This document shows positions 1-6,244 of a stretch of 12,881 nucleotides of DNA, in pieces; positions within the stretch are counted from its first letter, which is position 1; each line of letters begins with the position of its first letter. The stretch is from the NCBI GenBank assembly GCA_002313795.1, contig DCCL01000115.1:1-12881 (forward strand). Direction: 5' to 3'. The notes below the pieces were generated by a model that was given only the letters and a program-made list of their open reading frames with translations, was not told the origin of the DNA and did no database searches. The stretch is from Faecalibacterium prausnitzii. Its GTDB lineage: Bacteria > Bacillota > Clostridia > Oscillospirales > Ruminococcaceae. The position numbers and the translations under genes are program-made.

Positions 1-1
1 C

Positions 2-454
2 CACACACCGGCCCACGCCTACAACGCCTACCGGGTGGACGCCATGCAGTATTTTCTGCTTCCGGTCCGCCCGGAGCAGCTCAACGCCCTGCTGGACCGG
101 GCCACAGAGCCCGAGTATGGGCCGGTGCTGGCCGTCTCCACGGCGGCGGGCCTGCGGGCCCTGCCCTTTGCGGATATCGAGTATCTGGAATGCACCCACC
201 ATGTGGTGCATTTCCACCTTGCCAGCGGTGAAGATGTGGCATCCCTCTCCCTGCGGGTGCCCTTCTCCGAGGTGGCGAAGCCCTTGCTGGCCGATGAGCG
301 CTTTTTGCAGCCCCACCGCTCCTATGTGGTCAACCTGGCGGAGGCGGAACTGCTCAGCCCCGGCGAACTGCGGATGCGCAGCGGGGCGCGCATTCCCATC
401 CCGCGCGGCCGGGAGGCCGCTGTGCGGGAAGCATTCCATCATTCTGTCCGCTGA
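2..454 (+). CDS. LytTR-family response regulator, C-terminal part (5' end outside window)
   Basis: The reading frame is open from the left edge, giving 150 residues of a protein whose start is missing. The first 30 residues look like the end of a CheY-type receiver: AYRVDAMQYFLLPV, matching the last strand and the usual Lys-Pro turn, followed by a helix (RPEQLNALLDRA). Residues from about 40 to 145 fit a LytTR DNA-binding domain, with IEYLECTHHVVHFH, FLQPHRSYVVNL and the closing IPIPRGREAAVREAF. LytTR regulators of the AgrA/LytR type usually receive phosphate from a membrane histidine kinase and bind promoter repeats; the kinase would lie to the left and is not visible. One oddity is that the receiver lysine just before the conserved proline is leucine here. 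The stop codon falls inside the terminator palindrome. The family is secure; the target genes are unknown. Confidence 0.9.
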   Translation, partial: HTPAHAYNAYRVDAMQYFLLPVRPEQLNALLDRATEPEYGPVLAVSTAAGLRALPFADIEYLECTHHVVHFHLASGEDVASLSLRVPFSEVAKPLLADERFLQPHRSYVVNLAEAELLSPGELRMRSGARIPIPRGREAAVREAFHHSVR

Positions 455-499
455 ACAACGAGAAGGGGGCACGCTGCAGCGTGCCCCCTTCTCGTTGTT
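454..499. terminator. Bidirectional intrinsic terminator, 23-bp perfect palindrome
   Basis: Positions 454-476 pair perfectly with 477-499 around a central CTGCAG, with an AAGGGGGC-rich stem. On the + strand it is followed by TGTTTGTTTT, a fair U-tract. The leftward HAD transcript also ends here, but its tail (TTCAGCGG) is poor, so termination is probably stronger for the LytTR gene. The last base of the LytTR stop codon is the first base of the stem. Confidence 0.85.
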
Positions 500-507
500 T
501 GTTTTGG

Positions 508-1158
508 TTATACCTTTTCCCAGTCCAGTGCGGTCCAGTCCGGCAGGAACTGGTCGCAGGTCGTGCGCATTTCCGGTTCGTCGGCGGCACTGGCAGCATC
601 CTGGATGCCCACCACGTAAAACCCGGCCTTGTGCGCGGTGCGGGCTGCATAAACGGCATCCTCGCAGACGGCGCAGACAGCAGGATCTTTGCCGCCTAGG
701 CGGCCCATGCACTCGTAAAAGACCTCCGGGCGGCTCTTGTGCAGCACGCCCTGTGCCTCCACGATGAATTCAAAATGGTCCAGAATGCCCAGCCGGGCCA
801 GCACGGTGCGGCACTGCTCGCTCCAGGTGTTGGAGCACAGGCACAGCCGGACTCCCTCGGCCCGCAGGCGGGCCAGCATCTCCCGCACGCCGGGCTTCAG
901 CTCCACCGTCTCGTATAATTCTGCGATGACCTGCCGCATCACGGTCAGGTAGCTGTACTCGTCCAACGGGAGGTCATATTCCCGGATGAGGTACTCCGCG
1001 CCGTCCTTCATGCCCATGGTCAGCAGGGTATCCTGCAGGTCTGCTTTCGGGGTGCGGCCATACCGTTTCAGCAGGGCCAGCGGAGCGCCCTCCCAGACCA
1101 CGGTCATGCTGTCGGTCAGGGTGCCGTCCATATCAAAGATCCATTGCTTGCAGTGCAT
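508..1158 (-). CDS. HAD-superfamily hydrolase (beta-phosphoglucomutase/phosphatase-like)
   Basis: This 216-residue protein has the four HAD motifs. Motif I is FDMDGTLTDS (nucleophile Asp9, acid/base Asp11), motif II is CSNTW (Ser109), motif III is Lys141 in HKSRPEVF, and motif IV is CEDAVYAA (Glu166-Asp167). Residues 15-85 form a helical cap of the small subclass I type, as in phosphoglycolate phosphatase and beta-phosphoglucomutase. The family transfers or removes phosphoryl groups from small metabolites through an aspartyl-phosphate in the cytoplasm; the substrate cannot be read from sequence. The ATG at 1158 is preceded by GGAGGAGC at good spacing. The gene stands alone, converging on the LytTR gene. 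A likely promoter lies about 165 bases upstream, beyond the MITE-like repeat, giving an unusually long leader. Length is normal for the family. Confidence 0.9.
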   Translation of the reverse strand: MHCKQWIFDMDGTLTDSMTVVWEGAPLALLKRYGRTPKADLQDTLLTMGMKDGAEYLIREYDLPLDEYSYLTVMRQVIAELYETVELKPGVREMLARLRAEGVRLCLCSNTWSEQCRTVLARLGILDHFEFIVEAQGVLHKSRPEVFYECMGRLGGKDPAVCAVCEDAVYAARTAHKAGFYVVGIQDAASAADEPEMRTTCDQFLPDWTALDWEKV

Positions 1159-1180
1159 GAGTGCTCCTCCATTTGTTTTA

Positions 1181-1299
1181 AGAAGCTGTCTTCATAAGCA
1201 TTGCACACTGCCCGAATGGTCCTGCGTCAGCAGGGCGGATGGGCTTTGCCCCGATAAGTTCTCGTCGTCCGGTGCACCCCGCTTATGAAAACAGCTTCT
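1181..1299. repeat. MITE-like element with 19-bp terminal inverted repeats
   Basis: AGAAGCTGTCTTCATAAGC at 1181-1199 is matched in inverted orientation at 1281-1299 with one mismatch (18 of 19). The 81 bases between have no convincing gene. The two arms at the edges of a roughly 119-bp unit, placed between a gene and its probable promoter, suggest a miniature inverted-repeat element. No target-site duplication is evident: left flank TTTTA, right flank AAGGT. An alternative is a long-range RNA stem in the HAD leader. Copy number in the genome cannot be seen here. Confidence 0.5.
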
Positions 1300-1326
1300 A
1301 AGGTTCGTTGTTGGCAGGGTGACTTG

Positions 1327-1335
1327 ATTATAGCA
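1327..1335 (-). promoter_or_regulatory. Extended -10 promoter toward the HAD gene
   Basis: Read on the minus strand this is TGCTATAAT, a perfect extended -10 element. No good -35 is present at 16-18 bases upstream, which extended -10 promoters tolerate. Transcription would start near 1320 and cross the MITE-like element before reaching the HAD start codon. Confidence 0.5.
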
Positions 1336-1377
1336 TATTTTTTGTTACAAAAACAGAGAGAAATCTCCCGGGAAATA

Positions 1378-1386
1378 TGCTATAAT
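1378..1386 (+). promoter_or_regulatory. Extended -10 promoter for the patatin/EI-like operon
   Basis: TGCTATAAT matches the extended -10 consensus exactly. The -35 position (about 1358-1363, GAGAAA) is poor. Transcription would start near 1393, leaving a leader of about 33 bases with the AAAGGAGG ribosome site. This argues against an in-frame ATG at 1285 as the patatin start, since that lies upstream of the promoter. Confidence 0.7.
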
Positions 1387-1425
1387 CTAGGCAAAACCGG
1401 AACTGGTCAAAGGAGGCGGCAGGAT

Positions 1426-2598
1426 ATGGCCCGGAACAATACGCCCACCCGGGCGCTGGTGCTGGCAGGCGGCGGCGCACGGGGCAGCTATCAGGTAGGC
1501 GTCTGGCGCGCTCTCACCGAACTGGGATGGAGGCCGGATATCATCACCGGCACCAGCGTGGGCAGCCTGAACGGTGCCATGTTCGCCCTCGACCTCTACG
1601 AGACGGCCCGGGATATGTGGCTCACCATCCGCAGCCAGGACGTGATGGAGCTGCCCGCCGAGGACGCCCCTCTCTCGGAGCTGCACACCTTCCTGAAGGA
1701 TGTGGTGAAGCAGGGCGGCATGGACGTCACCCCGCTGGAAGAGATCGTGGAACGGGTGCTGGATGAAGATGCTCTCCGCAGAAGCCCCATCCGGCTGGGC
1801 CTTGTGACCGTGGAGCAGAAGACCCTGAAAGCCCGGGAACTTCCGCTGGAAGAGATCCCCGAGGGAAAGGTGAAAGATTACCTGCTGGCCTCGGCGGCCT
1901 GCTTTCCCGCCCTGCGGGCCCACACCATCGACGGTGTGAGCTATCTGGACGGCGGCTACCGGGACAATATGCCCACCGCACTGGCCCAGAAGATGGGGGC
2001 CGAAGAGCTGGTCTGTGTGGACCTCGAGGGGGTGGGCATCACCCGCCCCAACCGCACCGGTCTGCCCACCACCCTCATCCGGAGCTACTGGGACCTGGGG
2101 GATATCCTCCACTTTGACCCGACCACCGCCCGGCGGAACATGGAGCTGGGCTACCACGACACGCTGCGTGCCTTCGGGCGGCTGCGAGGCTGTGCCTACG
2201 CTGTGGACAGCGGTGCGGAGAGCAGCGCCGATGCCGTCCGGTTCCGGGCAGAATTTGAGGCAGTACAAAAAGAGGTGAGGGAAAAACACCCCGCCACCCT
2301 CACCACCGATATCGCGCTGCTGCTGGCCCGGATGACCGACCCCGACCTTGCCCCGCTGGAAGCGGTGGCAGAAGATGTGGGCGTAGACCCGGCCCCCTAT
2401 TACACCACCCGTTCTCTCGGAAAAGCATTCCTTGCAAAGTGCGACCGGGAAAAGCTGGAACGCTTCGGGCCCCTGCTGGAAGGGGAAGGAGGTGCGGCAG
2501 AAGCCGCATGGGCTGCGCTGCTGCCCAACACATTCCTGCAGGCGCTGGTCTGCCGGGCACTGGAAAACATCATGCCGGAGGAGGCGGAAGAAAGATGA
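1426..2598 (+). CDS. Patatin-like phospholipase / acyl hydrolase
   Basis: This 390-residue protein has the patatin fold signature: oxyanion-hole GGGARG (residues 15-20), nucleophile Ser44 in GTSVG, and catalytic Asp175 in YLDGGYRDN. Patatins are cytoplasmic or secreted Ser-Asp dyad hydrolases that release acyl chains from lipids; bacterial members resemble RssA/YchK. No signal peptide is seen, so it is probably intracellular. The catalytic domain ends near residue 250. A helical C-terminal region of about 140 residues follows, without a motif I recognise. The ATG at 1426 is chosen because AAAGGAGG lies 9 bases upstream and the promoter lies between 1378 and 1386; a longer frame from 1285 would start before the promoter. 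The stop overlaps the next start (ATGA), so the two products are probably translationally coupled. The lipid substrate is unknown. Confidence 0.9.
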   Translation: MARNNTPTRALVLAGGGARGSYQVGVWRALTELGWRPDIITGTSVGSLNGAMFALDLYETARDMWLTIRSQDVMELPAEDAPLSELHTFLKDVVKQGGMDVTPLEEIVERVLDEDALRRSPIRLGLVTVEQKTLKARELPLEEIPEGKVKDYLLASAACFPALRAHTIDGVSYLDGGYRDNMPTALAQKMGAEELVCVDLEGVGITRPNRTGLPTTLIRSYWDLGDILHFDPTTARRNMELGYHDTLRAFGRLRGCAYAVDSGAESSADAVRFRAEFEAVQKEVREKHPATLTTDIALLLARMTDPDLAPLEAVAEDVGVDPAPYYTTRSLGKAFLAKCDREKLERFGPLLEGEGGAAEAAWAALLPNTFLQALVCRALENIMPEEAEER

Positions 2599-4205
2599 AG
2601 ATCTACAAAGGTTCCACAGCTTCGCCCGGCCTTGTGCTGGGACAGGTCAGCCGTCTGGAACGCCCGCCCCTGACCTTTGCCGAGGGGCCGTTCCATCCGG
2701 AGCAGGAAAAGAAAGCACTGGAAGAAGCCATTCAGGTGGCGCAGGGTGAACTGGACGAGATGGCGGGCCGCGCTGCAGCAACGGAGCAGGCCATCTTCCT
2801 GTTCCAGAGCATGATGCTGGAAGACGAGGGCTTCATGAACGAGGTGGGGTTCCAGATCAAGGCCGGCGTGGGTGCTGCCGAGGCCATGGACCGGGTGGGA
2901 CACCGCTACGCGGCCCAGCTCGCCGCCATGAAGGACAATGCTTATATGCAGCTGCGGAGCGTGGATATCCTGGATGTGACCCGCCGCGTCACCAATATCC
3001 TCTGCCACCAGCCCCGCAGCTGGCTGGCGCTGGACCATCCGGTCATCATCGCCTCCGATTTGCTGATGCCTACCGACCTGTTCAGCGTCCCGACGGGGAT
3101 GATATTGGGCCTCATCACGGCAGAGGGCAGCGGGCAGAGCCACGCCGCCATCATTGCCCGCTCCCTGAACATCCCGGGCATCACGCAGGTGGGCGAGGAA
3201 TTTTTGCAGGACTGCGATGGCCGCGAAGTTATTCTCAATGCCACCGAGGGAGAGTGCACCCTTGATCCAGACGCCGAAGCCCGGCAGAGAGCCGTCACCT
3301 GCATCTGCGAGATGCAGCGGCAGAATGCGGAGCTGAACGCTCAGCTGGAACTGCCCAACCGCACCCGGGACGGAGAGGAATTTGAGCTGCTGGCCAACTG
3401 CTTCGGCCCCGAAGATGTGGGTACGGCCATGGAGTCCGGTGCCTCCGGCGTGGGCCTGCTGCGCAGCAGCTACATGATGCTGCCCGGCCACACCATGGAC
3501 GAGCAGGAGCAGTATCTGTTCTATACATCCTGCCTTGCCGCCGCCAGGGGAAAAGTGGTGACGGTGCGCACCTTTGATTTCGGTGCCGACCGCACCATGG
3601 CCGATGCCTATCAGGGGGTGCAGTCCTCCAAACTGGGTCTGCGGGGCATCCGCAGCAGCCTGCGCAATCTGCCGCAGATGGCCGTGCAGCTCTGCGCCCT
3701 CATGCGGGCTGCAGCAAAGGGGCCTCTGCGGGTCATGTTCCCCATGGTGACGGATGTCGAGGACTGGGATTCTGCCATGGAGGTAGTGGATTACTGCCGC
3801 CGGAAACTGACCGAGCGGGGGGTGGAATTTGACCCGGATGTGCCCTTCGGCGTCATGCTCAGTGTGCCGGCCGCCTGCCTGACGGCAGAGGATTTCACTG
3901 CCCACGGGTGCCGGTTCTTCGTCATCGGCACCAACGACCTGACCCAGTACACCCACGCCGTCAGCCGGGAACTTGCCGTGGCGGAGCATTATTACCGCCC
4001 GGCCAGCCCGGCCATGAAAAAGCTTATCGCCATGGTGGTGGATGCCGCGAAAAAGGCGGATATCCCCGTCACCATCTGCGGCCTTGCCGTGGGCAACGCC
4101 GTCAATGCCCGGCAGTATCTCCGCCTCGGCCTGCGCAGCTTCTCCATGAGTCCCCAGGACCTGCTGGCAGTCAAAAAGGCCCTGCGGGATGCAGATGCAA
4201 AATAA
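2595..4205 (+). CDS. PEP-protein phosphotransferase (PTS enzyme I)-like protein, divergent active site
   Basis: This 536-residue protein has enzyme I architecture: an N-terminal segment with the HPr-binding helices (to about 135), a phosphohistidine domain with SGQSHAAIIAR (His183), and a PEP-binding barrel (about 255-520). Enzyme I takes phosphate from PEP onto this His and passes it to HPr. Recognisable active-site residues include Arg290 (GVGLLRS), Arg325 (VRTFDFG), Arg350 (LGLRGIR), Asp448 (GTNDLTQYT), Arg458 and Cys495 (ICG). The metal-binding Glu of the usual MVExPAA motif is Ser423 (MLSVPAA), RTE is RSS, GGDK is GADR, and CGE is CGL. The C-terminus is about 35 residues shorter than typical enzyme I. 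The start overlaps the patatin stop, with GGAGGAGG 10 bases upstream. No HPr gene is near. It may be a paralogue with altered or lost phosphotransfer; the fold assignment is firm, the activity is not. Confidence 0.85.
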   Translation: MKIYKGSTASPGLVLGQVSRLERPPLTFAEGPFHPEQEKKALEEAIQVAQGELDEMAGRAAATEQAIFLFQSMMLEDEGFMNEVGFQIKAGVGAAEAMDRVGHRYAAQLAAMKDNAYMQLRSVDILDVTRRVTNILCHQPRSWLALDHPVIIASDLLMPTDLFSVPTGMILGLITAEGSGQSHAAIIARSLNIPGITQVGEEFLQDCDGREVILNATEGECTLDPDAEARQRAVTCICEMQRQNAELNAQLELPNRTRDGEEFELLANCFGPEDVGTAMESGASGVGLLRSSYMMLPGHTMDEQEQYLFYTSCLAAARGKVVTVRTFDFGADRTMADAYQGVQSSKLGLRGIRSSLRNLPQMAVQLCALMRAAAKGPLRVMFPMVTDVEDWDSAMEVVDYCRRKLTERGVEFDPDVPFGVMLSVPAACLTAEDFTAHGCRFFVIGTNDLTQYTHAVSRELAVAEHYYRPASPAMKKLIAMVVDAAKKADIPVTICGLAVGNAVNARQYLRLGLRSFSMSPQDLLAVKKALRDADAK

Positions 4206-4217
4206 GAAAGACAAGCA

Positions 4218-4249
4218 AAGCCCCCTCTGCCGTGCGGCAGAGGGGGCTT
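4218..4249. terminator. Bidirectional intrinsic terminator between EI-like and HD-GYP genes
   Basis: A perfect 14-bp stem (AAGCCCCCTCTGCC with its complement) closes on a GTGC loop. The right flank is TTATTCGTTCT; read leftward the tail is TTTGCTTGTCTTTCTT. Both flanks are moderately T-rich, so it can end both convergent transcripts. Confidence 0.85.
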
Positions 4250-4269
4250 ATTCGTTCTATTGGGTCATT

Positions 4270-6105
4270 TCACTGCGCCGCATGGTACACTTGCAGATAC
4301 ACCTTCTTGCGCTCTGCATCCAGCTTCTGTTCCAGCTCAGCACAGAAGGCTTTGTCCCGGAACAGCTTCACCACATCCGGCGCGTAACGGCTGCCGCACT
4401 GGGCCTGCAATTCACCCACCAGAGTGCGGAAGGGTTTGGCCAGATTGTAGCAGCGGCCGATGTTGTCGGTGGCGGCGTCCAGCGAATCTGCCACGGTCAG
4501 GGCGTCCACGATGCCTTTGATCTCCTTCGGGCAGGGAGGCAGGCCGCCGGGGTAGCCGCCCCGGCCATCGTAGAAACAGTGATGATAGAGTGCCGCCGGG
4601 GCCAGATACTGGGCATAGCCCGCTTCGCAGAGCAGGCCGTACCCGATGACCGGGTGGCTCTGGATGCAGAGAAACTCTTCGTCCAGCAGCCGGCGGGCGT
4701 TGGTGTCGATGTGCATCAGGACGCCGCTCTTGCCCACATCGTGGTACAGGCCGCAGTCGTAGGCCATCTGCAGAAGCTCTTCCCGCCGGGCCCTGACTTC
4801 TTCCCCGTCTTTGCAGCCCATCAGGCCGGTCAGGGTCTCGGGAGCCGTATCGATCATCTGCCGGATGAGGGCGCGGGTCAGGTGGGCCGCCATGGTCGAA
4901 TGGACGAAAGTCGGCCGGTGGCCGGAAAGGATGATGCCCAGCATCCCGCGGTGGTCCATCATGCTGTCCGACTGGACTTCCAGCAGTTCCCGGATGGCAT
5001 AGCCCGCCACCCGGGGATATTCGCTGCCCGGCATCTGTTCCAGATACTTTGCCACCCGCTCCCGCATCCGCTTCAGGGGCGGGTCCAGTTCTGCCCGGTC
5101 GCGGGCAGAGAGCAACTTTTCGTAGTCCTTGCTGTAGGCGGCAGCCATCAGATACTGGTCGATGCTGGCGGGCGAATAATCGGGCGTACCCGCTTCGGGT
5201 ATCATCTTCAGCACGTCCTCGATGACGGCCCGCGCAGAGCCTTTTCCGGCGTAGAAGAGCGCCGCGTGGTAAAAATAATCCACCCGTACGTTCCGCTGGT
5301 CAAATTCTTCGGTCAGATGGTCTTTCCGGTGCTCGTAGACGTAGCGTGCGGACTGGAGCACCTGCTGCGCAGTGTCAGGGTCTTTGTGGGTGCGCAGATA
5401 TTCCAGAAGAGACATCCGGTCCATGTGCATACTGTAGATGAACCCGCCCCAGGGGATCTCCGGGTCCAGCTCCTGATAATAGAGAGAGCTGAGGATGCCC
5501 ATGGCCCGGTCAAAGAGCCGCAGATATTCCCGGCAGCTCTCCGGGGTCTCCCGGGGGATGGCGAGACGGAGGTTGCCCACACACCGGATGATGTACTGCC
5601 GGGTCTCAGTGTCCAGTTCCTCATATTGAGAGATATACCCGGAACCCTCCACAAAGTAGGCGTGGATGCGTTCACCCAGTACATTGACGCCGTGCTTTTC
5701 GTCCCGGACGTTGATGTAGTGGAGGGTGATGCCGCAGAAATACAGCTCTTTGACGATAAGGGCCGTGTCGTGCTGGCTGCGGGCTGCGGCCAGCAGGAGT
5801 TCATGGATCTTATAGGCCGCCCCGGCGTCTTCGCTCCGGGCATAATCGAAGAGCCGGGCCGCAAATGCGCTCAGGTCAGCGATGTCCCTGTCGCTCAGGG
5901 TTTCGGGATCCCGGGAGAAGATGAGTTCGTTCAGGATATCGTCATCCTCCCGCCGGAGGGCGTAGCAGACCTTTGCATTCTGCTGGATGGTTTCGAGGAT
6001 CGTTTCCGGGGAGATCTCGGGGGCAAACCGGGGCGTGGAGATGCTCCGGACGCTGTGCAGATTCCGGAGATAGCGCTCAGCCTTTTCATTTGCGGAACAT
6101 TCCAT
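4270..6105 (-). CDS. HD-GYP domain protein with large helical N-terminal region
   Basis: This 611-residue protein has a C-terminal HD-GYP domain (about 395-570). The likely metal and catalytic residues are His402, the His455-Asp456 pair in LYHDVGK, His484, the His508-His509 pair, Asp513, GYP (517-519) and Asp540. The family cleaves cyclic di-GMP, or sometimes cGAMP, through a di- or tri-metal centre. The usual HHExxDG is HHCFYDG here, so the Glu after the His pair is Cys. Residues 1-390 are rich in amphipathic helices and look TPR-like; I see no receiver, PAS, GAF or membrane segment, so it should be cytosolic. The ATG at 6105 has AAAGGGG upstream. The promoter is strong (TTGATT, 17 bases, TATAAT) with a palindrome at the start site. 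Activity is probable but untested because of the Cys substitution. Confidence 0.85.
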   Translation of the reverse strand: MECSANEKAERYLRNLHSVRSISTPRFAPEISPETILETIQQNAKVCYALRREDDDILNELIFSRDPETLSDRDIADLSAFAARLFDYARSEDAGAAYKIHELLLAAARSQHDTALIVKELYFCGITLHYINVRDEKHGVNVLGERIHAYFVEGSGYISQYEELDTETRQYIIRCVGNLRLAIPRETPESCREYLRLFDRAMGILSSLYYQELDPEIPWGGFIYSMHMDRMSLLEYLRTHKDPDTAQQVLQSARYVYEHRKDHLTEEFDQRNVRVDYFYHAALFYAGKGSARAVIEDVLKMIPEAGTPDYSPASIDQYLMAAAYSKDYEKLLSARDRAELDPPLKRMRERVAKYLEQMPGSEYPRVAGYAIRELLEVQSDSMMDHRGMLGIILSGHRPTFVHSTMAAHLTRALIRQMIDTAPETLTGLMGCKDGEEVRARREELLQMAYDCGLYHDVGKSGVLMHIDTNARRLLDEEFLCIQSHPVIGYGLLCEAGYAQYLAPAALYHHCFYDGRGGYPGGLPPCPKEIKGIVDALTVADSLDAATDNIGRCYNLAKPFRTLVGELQAQCGSRYAPDVVKLFRDKAFCAELEQKLDAERKKVYLQVYHAAQ

Positions 6106-6138
6106 CTGGCAATCCCCTTTCTGGCAGAGCCCTTCGAA

Positions 6139-6155
6139 AATTTCAACTTGAAATT
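6139..6155. promoter_or_regulatory. Operator-like palindrome at the HD-GYP transcription start
   Basis: AATTTCAA-C-TTGAAATT is a perfect dyad with 8-bp arms. The -10 at 6157-6162 puts the predicted start site near 6150, inside this dyad. The position suits a repressor site. The binding protein is unknown, and AT-rich dyads also occur by chance. Confidence 0.4.
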
Positions 6156-6156
6156 C

Positions 6157-6185
6157 ATTATACGGCCTGCGGAATAAAAAATCAA
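6157..6185 (-). promoter_or_regulatory. Sigma-A-type promoter of the HD-GYP gene
   Basis: On the minus strand, TTGATT (6180-6185) and TATAAT (6157-6162) are separated by exactly 17 bases. The -10 is perfect and the -35 matches its first four positions. The -35 lies in the T-rich tail of the rsmE terminator. Confidence 0.8.
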
Positions 6186-6217
6186 CCGGGACGGAGCTGT
6201 TTCGGCTCGCGTCCCGG
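6173..6217 (-). terminator. Intrinsic terminator of the prmA-rsmE operon
   Basis: On the minus strand CCGGGACGCGAGC pairs with GCTCCGTCCCGG around a short loop, with one bulged base (6186-6217). TTGATTTTTTATTC follows. Stem and tail both fit a rho-independent terminator placed about 30 bases after the rsmE stop. Confidence 0.8.
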
Positions 6218-6244
6218 CTGGATCTTTCATGAGATAAAAATCGG

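Larger units (their letters stand above)
1326..1387. repeat. 15-bp inverted repeat carrying mirrored promoters, with a central dyad
   Basis: GATTATAGCATATTT at 1326-1340 is repeated perfectly in inverted orientation at 1373-1387, separated by 32 bases. Because each arm contains TGCTATAAT read outward, the repeat places an extended -10 element on each strand. Between the arms lies a smaller dyad, TTTTTGT-T-ACAAAAA (1339-1353), which could be an operator. The geometry is seen directly; regulator binding is inferred. Confidence 0.6.

Noticed and set aside
1285..1425. Upstream in-frame ATG as the patatin start
   Set aside because: It falls in the inverted repeat and upstream of the promoter; ATG 1426 has an ideal ribosome site.
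2400..4214. A 604-codon open frame on the minus strand opposite the EI-like gene
   Set aside because: It is rich in His, Gly and Gln with no domain, and the plus strand carries a clear enzyme I-like protein. High GC at third codon positions creates such antisense frames.
4189..6177. A 662-codon open frame on the plus strand opposite the HD-GYP gene
   Set aside because: No ribosome site or known motif; it crosses the terminator and the HD-GYP promoter.
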